Shown: positions 34,480-45,160 of the stretch, piece after piece | Layout of the letters: each line of letters opens with the position of its first letter | How positions within the stretch are numbered: the first letter of the stretch is position 1 | NCBI RefSeq assembly: GCF_943734655.1 | Contig: NC_071353.1 | Span: 76,020,121 to 76,084,120, forward strand | DNA: 64,000 nt | Direction of reading: 5' to 3' | Origin: Sabethes cyaneus | Taxonomy: Eukaryota; Arthropoda; Insecta; Diptera; Culicidae | Made by a program: the position numbers and the translations under genes | Notes under the pieces: generated by a model | Databases searched by the model: none | What the model was told of the DNA's origin: nothing | Seen by the model: only the letters and a program-made list of their open reading frames with translations

Positions 34480-37400
34480 TCGAATAACTTACAATATTTG
34501 CGTTATGTACCTGCCGTAATCACAGCGGTAAGATGAAGCGGAATAGAAAGGGGCAACGACAGTTGCCATATGTTTCGCTTATTTTATCATCGTTCGCCTG
34601 TACCGGTCGCAATTGCAGCGGGTGAAGGGTGCAGTAGTAGCTGCTTCGCAGAGCTCTGGTGTGTGCCAGCGGCACGAAATAAAACAAATTCTCATGAGTG
34701 ACCACTGAAGGGAGGCACTCTGAATCTCTTTTTAGTTCATTCGCATTGCAAAGGCAATGTTTGTAAATGTTAAAATTAACTCTGCTCACGGCATTGAAGC
34801 CACGGTAAAGAAAGCGCTGAATCAGCAGTTTTGGGCTGCTCGCGCGTTTGAAATTATAAACAACACAACCTGCGGCGCACTATGATCGGAAGATCATGGT
34901 CTTTCAATCTGATTCAGATTGAAATGTTTGGAAAAAGTTTAATCATTTTGGAACAATGTTTTTTTCCCTCGACATACGTAACCCAAGTAGTGAGACCGAC
35001 TGGGGATACTAAGTTTGTTTTATTCAAATTTATATTTCATTTTATTTTTCTTTTCTGCCTTTCAAGAGTACAGGCGGAACAGATTTGCATTACTAAAGTT
35101 TAATTATTATGGTGCAATTATTAAATTTTAATAATTTAATAAGAGATTTTTTTATGAATAACAAGCAATTTTAACAAATTTAAATAAAATAAAATTTAAG
35201 AAAGAAAATTTTTGAACGATAATGTTAATTCGATGTGATCAGCTGGTAAGCTGACAGCGGCGGTGGAGACAGCCAGCTGCATCCACAGCATATTTGTATG
35301 CACAAGCAGCGATTTTAACCATGTTGCAGACTCAGACTGATGTCTGTTAGTAGTAGGGATGCCTACTTTATACAAAAAAAATGTTTTCTTTTATTTTATA
35401 GGAAAGATTTTGGTTAATAATTTTTATTCAAAACTCAAAGTATACGTAGAGTAAATACTAAATAATTTTTTTTCACTTGAGAAAATGGAAAAGGAAAGTA
35501 ATAAATGAGGAGGAAAAATACGAGTACCCTCATTAGAAAGAAAGAAATTTGACAACATAACAAGTCAAACGAACAGACGAAAGAGTGTGGAAAAACACCT
35601 CCCTTTTAATATAATATATAAGCAGCAAAGAACTGCCAAATTTTACCTTTTTTCTCTCTCTCTGCCAAAAAGGCAATGAACATGGAAGACTTTTACGGCC
35701 GAAAGGGCATTTTTTTTATATACATACAAAATTATAAAAAGAAAAAAGAACAATGAATGACAAGAGGCCATGTTGGCTATGATAATGAAAGTTTTTTTTA
35801 TTATCAAAGAAGAAACATAGACACAGGGAAAAATGTTGACAAGAAATATTTGGAATGTTGGTAGAATCTCCCGAAGGGCATTTCTCGCGCAAGCCGGCTA
35901 GTACGACTCTTATTGAATCAAGCAGTTTGCCGAAAGAACTGGAGTGAATGAGTATGAATGGAGATGAGTAAATGAGCGGGTTTCGGCGCCCGGAGTAAAT
36001 GGAAGTATGAATAGCACAGTCTTACCGTTGCCCAATGCCAAAATCCTCAGGTGCCTGCATCTATAGAGGGAGAGGGGAGGAAGATGCAGGCTACTGCATA
36101 ATAAAGTGGGAAAGTTGGGAAAAGACAGACGATCAAAGACAAATTTATTATTGAAGAAGAATTAAAAGATAAATGAGAGAGCGAAAAGTGAAAGAGAGAG
36201 AGAGAGAGAGAGAGACGGGGGAAAGGGGATATTAAAAAAAGGGGACGTTTAAAAAAATTTTACACTTTGATGAAAAATGCCAACGAGGTGCAAAACAGAA
36301 CTTTTAATGAAATAACGAAGGTATGAGAAAAGTCACCAACCTTACGTTGAAACTTATGAATGAAAAAGGGTCATGAACCCGTAGTTCGAATGAAGGCAAG
36401 GCGTTCGGCTCGAAAAAAAGAGAATTTATAGTAATCGAATTATATACAACTTATTTCTATACAACGAAAATGTTTATATTTATACATGTAAACTAAAAAC
36501 CCCAAAACAATAAATCTTACAAGAATTAAATATTTAAACAAAACTATACGTTAAATAAAGACTTACTTGGAATAGCATTAAGTAGCTAGATAGGGATCAA
36601 GAAAAATTACGGGCTTAGGCTATAAGAAACAGAACACAATAGATACAATAGGAGCAGACAACATTCTTTTTTCAAAAACTTAACAAACAAAGTTATATGA
36701 ATTATTACGGCCCGTTAGGAGAAAGGCAACCCGCGGTAGCCTTCAGGTAAATAAATGAACGCAGCCGATGTGTTTTATGAGAAACTAAAAAAATCGTGTT
36801 GAGTTACCGCCGGTTAACGCATTTAGTGCTATTTTTAAGAAGTGAATATAGTACGAGAGGACGACGAAAATTAGCCACGGGGAAGTGTCGCGCAAGACAC
36901 CAACGGGCTCCATGTCAGATGAGCCATGATGACGAGACGATTTTTTTTGAGACGACGAGGTGAGTGGGAATGGGGAGTCGCGAGCGTCAAGGATTGGCGG
37001 GATTCGTAGGAGACGAGAACCAAGGGACCACAACCAAGAAGCAGCTAGTGAATGCCAATGACGATAACAAAAAGTGAGGAAGGACGACCTCAATTTCGAT
37101 AAGTGAAGAAGCAACGGAGGCGCACGGTCGACATAAGCTAATACCGACAACCGCGCCATTTTTTTAAACACGAAAGAACCTACAAGCAAAAGCAGAGATG
37201 CTTGTTTGATTCCGCTGGTCACGCTACATAAGACCAGCCGAATCCTCGCTACGCACCACATAAGTCCGATCGACTATTTGGGCATATGTGCAGAAGGCCA
37301 AAGGGCCGCAATTATAAGTACGCAGTCTTATCTGCCAGTAGGCCAAGGGTCCGTAATATTATAACCACAACCACGAAAGTTTATGATAGGCCAGGGGGCC

Positions 37401-38198
37401 GATACGAAAAAGTGAAAAAGTAATGTAATGAAAGTAATGAAAAAGTATATTGAAGCCAAGGGGTACATCGAGCAACGCAAAGCACAGTGTTGCCACGCCA
37501 TACACCACGCGCAGCCAATAAGCCGCGGGAACGACGATTTCTAAGAAGCATGCAGACGACGATTTATTTTTGAGAGACAGTCGATGACGATAATACCACG
37601 AAGAATTACTACGATGCCAGATGCCAAATTCCGAGAAGCTGCCCAGATGACACGAAGGAGAATCCCGTTTTTTTTTTCGACACACTCAACGCTCCCACCA
37701 TTCCCCAAAAATCTCTCAGATAACAATAAAGTTGCGGTGATCTGGACCGGACGATGACAGGTCACCGATGTCGCCGATAGAACCTACCTAGATTGCTGAA
37801 ATTCACAGGAATACGTACACATGAAAATTCTCTCCAACACAGTTGCTTACGTTATCAAGCAGTGTCACTAATGGCCATAAGCGGCGGGGCACTAGCTAAT
37901 TACAAGAAGAAAAAAATTATAATCAGAAGAACTTTATTTTATAATCAATGTATTTCGATTTTATAATCTATTTAAAAAAGTCAATGTCAGAAAAAGTGTC
38001 AGAAATTATGTCGGATATCAATGAAATGAAGTCTATTCATATTGTATTCACTATTGGAAAGGGTAGTTATCCGCCACGCTATTGAGTGTTTTTACCATTC
38101 GCCTTCACTTCAATTTGCACACCAAGTGCCCATCATTCACCAGTTGTCGAGCATCTCTTTCAGTGGTGCTCAACAGCTCATAAGGGGGGGGGGGGAGA
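34480..38198 (+). other. 3.7 kb purine-rich non-coding internal region of the LTR element
   Basis: The stretch is A/G-rich, with many A and T homopolymers and a (GA)n run at 36192-36214. The longest frames (36785-37261 and 37359-37685, minus) show no domain and run against the element's direction. The motif AGGCCA(A/G)GGG(T/G)CCG recurs at 37295, 37340 and 37388, about 46 bp apart. The region ends in a polypurine run (G12 then AGA at 38184-38198) that can prime plus-strand synthesis for the LTR that follows. Confidence 0.55.
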
Positions 38199-39455
38199 TG
38201 TAGCGACCCTGCCCGCTACTCTCCCGTATACTAATCCTGGATCCGAAGGACGCAATCCTGGATCAAATCAGGCCACATTCAATCACGTTCCATTACATTT
38301 TCTTACCGATGCCCGACACCACTATACTACGGTACGAGCATTTACATGGAAGAGAAACTTAACCAGGAACAATTTAATGAATCGCAAGATGAGGCGAGGA
38401 AGACACAATACTACATTATTCAAAACACACATAAACACTACATTGGAATTCCATTATAACACTCACCAACACTCGTATACTTAGAAATTACAACTCGCCA
38501 CTTGAGGCCAAATATTATAGTACGCAGACGTTAAACGAGAGTTAATCTCCGATATTCAGTTTTTTCTATAACATTATTACATTCTATTTTTTTTTTCTAT
38601 AACATTATAACATTATGAGGTAGGAACCCGGTACCATTATTAGATTAAATTGAGGAATGGTGTTAAATTGGCCATAAGAGGCTTTAGCACTTATCAAAGA
38701 GAAAACAATCAAGGACAAGTCAAATATATACACATAATCGAAAACCATAGCATACTGTTTCCACGTGACGTAGAGCTCCTCCACCGCGCAGAATTTAATC
38801 TTAACTGATATGCCCGTCTTACCGAATTGCTGCGCCTCTCCTACAGAGACGCACAGCAAGCTTCTTAGGGTGGGGAAGTGAAGTGACCCTCATTTCCTTC
38901 TGTAACATTTAACATTTAATTTAACATTTAATTCGATTACCCACGCCGGTCAGTGACTCGATCGAGCGACGGCGCCGGTGGGGCAAAATACTTAAATGAA
39001 AACAATTGTCGCGTTGCACCACATTCTAGGGGAACGACCGCGCAAGTTTCTTAACCTGCGGCAACAAACAGTTCCCAAAACAAATACGCCGTTGCATTTT
39101 GCCGACTAAGGTAAACAACGAAGCGCAGAAATGTTCGAGTTGACGAAACAAAGTCCCCACGCGAGGGGCCAAAATGTATGCGCGAGAGGGAAGCTCGACG
39201 GACAGCGTGAGGTCTGCCGCTAGGCAGAATAGGACGGAACTACCTCGGGAAGGAGGAGTTTCCTTAGGGCGAAGATCGTTTCAGCAAGTAAGAAGGACGA
39301 CTGTAAAATAAGTTTGGAATAAATTAGTGGATTCCGATTTGACACGCCGACTCGTCCGATCGGTAGTGGCACTTAATCCGGTTGTTTTATTTCTTTTTTG
39401 ATTTGTTCCTTCCGCGCGGGTTTTTAGGATCGAGGGGGCCCTTAAGGCCCCTTCA
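38199..39455 (+). repeat. 3' LTR (start uncertain)
   Basis: It begins TGTAGCGACC directly after the polypurine run and ends GGCCCCTTCA at 39455; the last 188 bp match the 5' LTR fragment at 23073-23255. A second possible start is TGAAGTGACC at 38879, also after a purine run (TAGGGTGGGGAAG), which would give a 577-bp LTR. The truncated 5' LTR cannot decide between them. Confidence 0.65.
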
Positions 39456-39460
39456 CACGG

Positions 39461-39625
39461 AGTGTCTACAAACGACAACAGCGTGCCGGTTCCCGATCTC
39501 GAAGAGATCCGGCGAGAAATTCGTCTGCTGAAGAATAGAATTATCGGTCTGATTAGCGCTTTGTACATCGTCAGCTTTGTGTGGCGTATGCTCCTTGATC
39601 GAAGCGTCTTGCGGAGGGAAAAGTA
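39461..39625 (+). pseudogene. Orphan ORF remnant with a hydrophobic segment
   Basis: Just after the 3' LTR the plus strand is open for 54 codons to a TAG at 39623. The translation has an acidic/basic helix-like part ('DLEEIRREIRLLKNR') followed by a hydrophobic stretch ('IIGLISALYIVSFVW') and a short basic end. There is no Met at its start, so it is the 3' part of a longer frame cut by the LTR element. I do not recognise the family; it may be a piece of whatever the LTR element inserted into. Confidence 0.4.
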
Positions 39626-40257
39626 GGTTCGATGCGAGAGTGCCAGAAGCTATGAAGTTTTTAAAAATCCTTCCTAAAACATTCTTCTCACCAGCAAACT
39701 AATTAGCAGAAATCATATTGTACGCAACCTTATGAAAACCATTAGAAAGTTACTTGTGTTACATGAATACTTAGTTAAACAAATTAATTAATTAATTAAT
39801 TCGAAAGAACATTCTGTAACATAAGCATTAAATATATTTCTTAAACAAAAGGTTTTCTGCATACTAACTTGGCCTCCCTCCAGAGGCGAGTGAACCTCTT
39901 AAGTTTAAAACTTCTCTAATAAAAAAATGACTTGCCCCCCCCCCCCCTGGCTACGTCACTGACTGTCGATCGAGTAGATTTAACGAATGAAAATCGTACA
40001 ATAAGATTAATCCGTTTGCAGAAATAAATCAGTGATTCGATGAAACCCCACGACGAGCGGCTAGTACTAGCGAGGCGGTTCACGGTATGCACAAACAAAA
40101 AGCGAAATTCTGACTTTATCACTTTAAAAAGCGCAAAACTTGAAAGCGAAAAATCAATGCTGTTTATACAAACTTAACGATCGTTAAGGCATGACATGAT
40201 TTTATTTAACTTAAGTTTTATTCATGTAGACAAATTCAAGGTCAGATGAATTATCCC
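39626..40257. other. Right end of hAT-like element and flank; nothing else recognised
   Basis: An AT-rich stretch with (AATT)n near 39784-39802 and a C13 run at about 39935-39947 inside the right terminal repeat of the hAT-like element. From 39970 the sequence is outside that element. No gene is visible. Confidence 0.5.
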
Positions 40258-40632
40258 AAATAAATCTATATCTATAAAACTGGATTTCTGTCTGCCCGTA
40301 TGTTCCTTCTAGAATCGAAAACTACTGAACCGATCGGAGTGAGAATTTGCATGTAGGAGTTTTATGGTGCCAGGGAAGGTTCTTATGATGATTAGAGATC
40401 TCTCACCCCACTAAGAGGGGGGGCTCCCATACAAATGAAACACAAATTTCTGCATAACTCGAGAACTTATCAAGCAAATGGAACAAAATTTGACATGTGG
40501 ATGTTTTTGGAGACAATTTTTTTTATGGTGAATTGAGACCCCTCCCCTCTTTAGGAGGGGAATTATACCCCCCCCCCTCCTTCAATAGTGGGGAGGGCTC
40601 CTATACAAATGAAATACAAATATCCTCATAAC
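40258..40632 (+). repeat. Dispersed repeat family A, copy 2
   Basis: The left part reads 'AACTGGATTTCTGTCTGCCC' and 'AAACTACTGAACCGATCGG'; two ~165-bp units follow with 'TCCCATACAAATGAAACAC', 'CATAACTCGAGAAC' and 'TTTGACATGTGG'. Related to 440-1010 and 59645-60370. The SINE palindrome inserted at its right side. Confidence 0.75.
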
Positions 40633-40643
40633 TAGATATTTAT

Positions 40644-42201
40644 TGACCAAACTCGTGACTTTAGTCATGACCTTGAAATGCGGTCAGGCATATATTAATA
40701 TTTTTTTTTTTGAAACGATGATTCTACAATTGATGAAGGGACGGTAAGGGAAAGTAATGATTTAATGAAGAAGGATTTTTTCGGGAATGAAGGGGAAGGG
40801 TGGAAAGGAAGGGGGGGGGTAATAGGTAGCTATGGTTAACAAGTTGTCGTTGTGACTCCTGTCTGTTGTCCAATGCTGGAAGGTGCATGGGTCGAACCAA
40901 GCTGTAATCAGAGATAACCGGATTTGAACCCACAACACCTGCCAGGGCGTGTCGCTCACTGGTACCCGTGTACCTTTGAACCACAGAGGCGCTGGACAAA
41001 AGAAGTCTGCACAACCCCCCTTATTAACCATAGCGCGACATGGGTTGATCTATTTTTAGACACACAAATTGTGCCTCTTCCTCCACCTACTGCAGAAACC
41101 ACCGACCGAGGAGTTTTAATCTAACGTCATTTTTACTTTCAGGACGACGACACTATGCAGGCCCTTACGACTTGCAAGGTACTGCGTGTGACGCTGTTCG
41201 TCCGAAAGCGTGTTAGTCCGCATGCATGGGTCGAACCAAGCTGTAATCAGAGATTATAACCGGATTTGAACCCACAACACCTGCCAAGGCGTGTCGCTCA
41301 CTGGTACCCGTGTACCTTTGAACCACAGAGGCGCTGGACAAAAAAAGTCTGCACAACCCCCCTTATTAACCATAGCGCGACATGGGTTGATCTATTTTTA
41401 GACACACAAATTGTGCCTCTTCCTCCACCTACTGTAGAAACCACCGAACGGTCGGTGGTTTCTACAGTAGGTGGAGGAAGAGGCACAATTTGTGTGTCTA
41501 AAAATAGATCAACACATGTCGCGCTATGGTTAATAAGGGGGGTTGTGCAGACTTTTTTTGTCCAGCGCCTCTGTGGTTCAAAGGTACACGGGTACCAGTG
41601 AGCGACACGCCTTGGCAGGTGTTGTGGGTTCAAATCCGGTTATAATCTGTGATTACAGCTTGGTTCGACCCATGCATGCGGACTAACACGCTTTCGGACG
41701 AACAGCGTCACACGCAGTACCTTGCAAGTCGTAAGGGCCTGCATAGTGTCGTCGTCCTGAAAGTAAAAATGACGTTAGATTAAAACTCCTCGGTCGGTGG
41801 TTTCTGCAGTAGGTGGAGGAAGAGGCACAATTTGTGTGTCTAAAAATAGATCAACCCATGTCGCGCTATGGTTAATAAGGGGGGTTGTGCAGACTTCTTT
41901 TGTCCAGCGCCTCTGTGGTTCAAAGGTACACGGGTACCAGTGAGCGACACGCCCTGGCAGGTGTTGTGGGTTCAAATCCGGTTATAATCTCTGATTACAG
42001 CTTGGTTCGACCCATGCACCTTCCAGCATTGGACAAAAGACAGGAGTCACAACGACAACTTGTTAACCATAGCTACCTATTACCCCCCCCACCGCCTTCC
42101 TTTCCACCCTTCCCCTTCATTCCCGAAAAAATCTTTCTTCATTACTTTCCCTTACCGTCCCTTCATCAATTGTAGAATCATCGTTTCAAAAAAAAAAAAA
42201 T
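40644..42201. repeat. 1.56-kb near-perfect palindrome of four SINE S1 copies
   Basis: The order is A'-B'-B-A: a full SINE on the minus strand (about 40690-41215), a partial minus copy (41216-41449), a partial plus copy (41450-41683) and a full plus copy (41684-42201). The centre of symmetry is at 41449/41450 in CCACCGAACGGTCGGTGG. The arms are almost identical: frames at 40924-41124 (+) and 41775-41975 (-) translate to the same 66 residues, and 41266-41601 (+) and 41298-41633 (-) differ at one residue in 111. A-runs lie at the outer ends. The direct repeat TAGATATTTAT flanks the block (40633-40643 and 42202-42212), so it seems to have inserted as one unit. Confidence 0.87.
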
Positions 42202-42279
42202 TAGATATTTATGTGAAAAAAAAATAAATTAGCGCATGAAAAAATCCTCCCAAATTCATATTCGTACGGGATTGGAATT

Positions 42280-42620
42280 AACAGTTTTGATTTCGCAGAT
42301 GTGGCTTAATTTCAAGGATTAGTATTCAGTATGGGATCCCTTGCTTTTAATCGTTTTGGAATGCTGTCTACGAGTTTTTTCGTATATTCGGTGACGATTT
42401 TGTCCCAATCGTCCATCAAATGCTTTCTAAGATTGTTTTTGTTAGAAATCAGAAGGTTTGTAACTATTTTGTCGAGATATATTCCCAAAGGTTTTCAATG
42501 GGATTGATGTCTGGAGATTGTGGTGGGGTATCAATAACTTTTCAGCAGTTGTAAAATAACCATGTGCGTATCGTAACCGCTTTGTGCTTTGGGTCATTGT
42601 GTTGATAAATAGACATTTTG
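42280..42620 (-). pseudogene. Tc1-type transposase C-terminal fragment
   Basis: On the minus strand the conserved end of the DDE/D domain is visible: 'QHNDPKHK' (about 42598-42575), 'WLFYNC', then 'DTPPQSPDINPIENLWEYI' (about 42537-42481), followed in shifted frames by 'WDKIV' and 'LVDSIPKRL'-like residues. Several stops and a frameshift are present. The gypsy 2 element inserted at its edge (TSD ATTAT at 42625), so the N-terminal part is not adjacent; I do not see it after 58724. Confidence 0.82.
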
Positions 42621-42629
42621 ATTCATTAT

Positions 42630-42779
42630 TGTAGTATCGTAGAATAACTATGTTGTTGATCTAGTTAGCATAGACTCCGGATAATAAAAGAAAGTATTAT
42701 TCCGGTTGAGACGAGCGTCAAGTACGGAAGTTATTTGTGTGCTTCTCTACAAGTAACAGGTACGTTTCTCTACAGTACA
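42630..42779 (+). repeat. 5' LTR of gypsy 2
   Basis: 149 of 150 bases match the 3' LTR. An AATAAAA signal lies at about 42682. Preceded by TSD ATTAT. Confidence 0.96.
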
Positions 42780-42781
42780 AT

Positions 42782-42792
42782 TGGCGACGAGG
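42782..42792 (+). promoter_or_regulatory. tRNA primer-binding site of gypsy 2
   Basis: TGGCGACGAGG lies two bases after the LTR, with the same core as gypsy 1 at 10850. Confidence 0.8.
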
Positions 42793-43244
42793 AATAATGG
42801 CGAATTCATTAGGTAAGAATAATATTATATATAAATTATTAATAAAAAGTACGCTTAAATGTGTGAAATTTAAATGAAAATTGTGAAAGAGCTAGTTTGC
42901 TTGAATGCAGAAGAATGTAGAAATCTGAATCAGAGAATAAGATTTATAGCTTAAATGCTGGATTCGAAGGAAAAAAAAAGTTGCTTAAATGCAGGAAAAA
43001 GGTTCTGAAAAATGAATTGAAAAAAAAAGAATAGCTTAAATGCTGGTAAAATAAAAAAAAATCAGTTGTAGTCAAGTGAGTATGTAGTATGGAAAAACAG
43101 TAACTAAGGAAACTCGTACTCGTAACAACTTAATATGAATAAATAGTTTCTATGGAAAATTGGTAACTAAGGAAACATACACAAAAAAAGAAAACGGGAG
43201 AATATTTAAAACCATAAACAAAGAGGTGATAAAGTAAATGTACA
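42793..43244 (+). other. gypsy 2 leader with repeated GCTTAAATGC words
   Basis: Non-coding leader. The word GCTTRAATGCWGG recurs four times (about 42898, 42949, 42981 and 43031) and 'TATGGAAAA...GTAACTAAGGAAAC' twice (about 43088 and 43151). Confidence 0.6.
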
Positions 43245-43472
43245 GTGGAAAATATTTTTATGTTACGACATTTAAGTATGCATTTACATGCTTTCGATTA
43301 TGCGTCTTATACTGACAACGTTGGCATCGAGTGGCAGAAATGGTTGAAGTCGTTCGAAATTATGGCACGGGCTAGCCGAGTTACTGATGATGAATGGAAA
43401 AAGGATTTATTGTTACATTTCGCAGGTACGAGCGTCCATCAGTTAATAGGTAAGCATTGAAAAGGATATATT
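43245..43472 (+). pseudogene. gypsy 2 gag, N-terminal part
   Basis: The N-terminus of a gypsy Gag: 'WQKWLKSFEIMARASRV', 'DDEWKKDLLLHFAG' and 'VHQLIG' match the capsid-like helical start of insect gypsy gag. The frame is broken by a 61-bp tandem duplication: 43403-43463 is repeated from 43464, and 61 is not a multiple of three. The second copy was then split by the BEL element at 43477/49718. Confidence 0.82.
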
Positions 43473-43477
43473 GTTAC

Positions 43478-44396
43478 TGTTACGCGATATGCGAAACGCG
43501 CCTCCGATGTCATCCAACCTCGACCGGGAATCGGCAGCACTGGTAAGGTTGATTAGTATCGAGAGCTGTCACGTCAACATTGTAAACATACGAAAAACAC
43601 AAATCATTGTCGAACAAAACGAAAAACGTAGATATTTCTCTTGTTTCTAAATTTCTTAAATATTAAAGCTTATATCTAATTAATCTGTAGTGGATATTGT
43701 AACACCACGTAACGCGCTAAAGTGAGTGAATAGCTTAAACTAGTAGTACGGATTAACTTAGAAAGGTAAAAGCTAATTTAATAGTAAAGTTGGTTGGAGT
43801 GGAACATGCAAGTCTAACCTAAAGCTTAAAATTATATCACAGATTGAATTTTGCTGAATCACTAACATTGGACTAGCAGGAGGAAGGTAAAGATTTATTC
43901 TTATTAATGTAAAACTAGAATCTAAATACTAAGGCTAAATCACAGATTGAAATATCGCTACCGAACGGATAGAAACAGGCTATATTCAAGGTTGACTTCT
44001 TTACGAAACGGGTTGCAAGAAGCACAAACGTAAGTTTGCTTAGAAATAGCTACATATTATACATTAAAATATACTAAAACTACATATTAAACATAACTTG
44101 TATCACTACAAAAACTATTTTTATGCCAACGTAAGAACCGATAACTCAATATTTAGTGAACGGGACATAACACTAATAGTTCTTACAAACGGATAGTTTA
44201 CCTTTTAAACCGACCGGTTTCGGGAAATATGTTTCCCATCAACGGGGTAAGAACTATTAGTGTTATGTCCCGTTCACTAAATATTGGGATAACTTGTATC
44301 CCATAGGGAAAATTTAACAACTAAAAATAAACGGTTCGTTCAAGTTTTCGGACGTCTTGCAATCTTATCTCGGTAAACGAATTTGTTTTGGTAACA
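43478..44396 (+). repeat. 5' LTR of BEL element (with hairpin insert)
   Basis: Colinear with 48995-49717 except for the extra 196 bp at 44105-44300. It ends GGTAACA at 44396. Confidence 0.94.
44105..44300. mobile_element. 196-bp hairpin insert in the BEL 5' LTR
   Basis: It is absent from the 3' LTR, which serves as the empty site. The 12-bp word ATAACTTGTATC stands before it (44093-44104) and at its end (44289-44300), so it looks like a target duplication. Inside, 44147-44186 and 44247-44286 are perfect 40-bp inverted copies separated by 60 bp, giving a strong stem-loop. No coding capacity. It arrived after the BEL insertion. Confidence 0.88.
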
Positions 44397-44422
44397 AATT
44401 AAATTTTCCGTTTTATTTCGGA

Positions 44423-45160
44423 ATGTCAACCGGTAGCGTAGCGAGTGCTGGGAATCGTTCCCGGAGGAATAAAAGTGATTCTCCTGGCAATGAGGGGACC
44501 AGTTGTGGTTCTTGTCGGCAGGTCGACAATAGTCGTATGGTACAATGCGACGAGTGTGATGAGTGGTATCACTATGATTGTGTGAACGTGAATGATGGTA
44601 TTCGGGATAAAGATTGGAGCTGTAATGGATGCGTCAGAACGTCGCTTGAGAAGGAACGGGTTTCACTGAATACGCAGTTAAAGCATCTCGAAGGGCAGCA
44701 GAAGCAGTGGCAACAAGAGCAACAACATCGTTTGGAGCAGGATGCGGAACGACAGCGAAAGCTTGAGCAGCAGCAGAAATTGCAGCAGCAAGGCGGAGAG
44801 CAGGTCGATCCGTTGCAGATGGCGAAGTTGCAATTGCAGCAGCAAAGTATGCAAGCGGGAGGTGCTACATGTAAATCCAGTGAACCCCAAACTCCGCGGA
44901 GTAGTCGATTGGGCGCGACTCCAAAAATACGACAGCAGTCCGATGTAGGTGCGAAATGCACTGTTTCGATATTATCCGCAGAAGATCGACGAGATTCGTT
45001 ACCATTGGCGAGTTCAACTGCTAATGTAGTTAATATTGGCAAAGGCAACAGGGCGTCGTCCATGGCATCGTCGAAGCAATCAAAACGTTCCGCGAAGCTT
45101 CATGAACAGCAGAGAAAAGCGTTGGAAGCTAGACAAGCGCTGGAGAAAAAAACAGCTTGA
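44423..45160 (+). CDS. BEL Gag N-terminal segment with PHD finger, 245 aa
   Basis: From the Met in 'MSTGSVASAGNRSRR', residues about 32-75 form a PHD-type zinc finger: 'CGSCRQ', 'MVQCDECDEWYHYDCVNV' and 'WSCNGC' give the Cys4-His-Cys3 order. PHD fingers commonly read histone tails, so a role in nuclear or chromatin contact is possible; this is inference. A Gln-rich coiled coil follows (about 80-150; 'QQKQWQQEQQHRLEQ') and then a basic Ser-rich region. The frame stops at 45160 just after an A7 run (45146-45152). The same coiled coil continues in the next frame, so a one-base shift separates this from the rest of Gag-Pol. Confidence 0.85.
   Translation: MSTGSVASAGNRSRRNKSDSPGNEGTSCGSCRQVDNSRMVQCDECDEWYHYDCVNVNDGIRDKDWSCNGCVRTSLEKERVSLNTQLKHLEGQQKQWQQEQQHRLEQDAERQRKLEQQQKLQQQGGEQVDPLQMAKLQLQQQSMQAGGATCKSSEPQTPRSSRLGATPKIRQQSDVGAKCTVSILSAEDRRDSLPLASSTANVVNIGKGNRASSMASSKQSKRSAKLHEQQRKALEARQALEKKTA

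Noticed and set aside
34520..34789. 89-codon minus-strand frame
   Set aside because: No recognisable family, no supporting context; length is within the expectation for random frames.
36785..37685. Minus-strand frames of 158 and 108 codons
   Set aside because: No domain or motif, opposite to the direction of the surrounding LTR element, and located in low-complexity sequence.
41266..41633. 111-codon frames on both strands with almost the same protein
   Set aside because: They are mirror translations of the SINE palindrome and contain the tRNA-like promoter; SINEs are non-coding.
44572..45063. 163-codon minus-strand frame rich in Cys and Ser
   Set aside because: It is the complement of the Gln-rich coiled coil of the BEL gag.
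45146..45160. Programmed frameshift between the BEL gag segment and Gag-Pol at the A7 run
   Set aside because: The codon phase does not fit the usual X XXY YYZ -1 slippery pattern, and the coiled coil continues in the new frame, so a one-base indel in a homopolymer is simpler.
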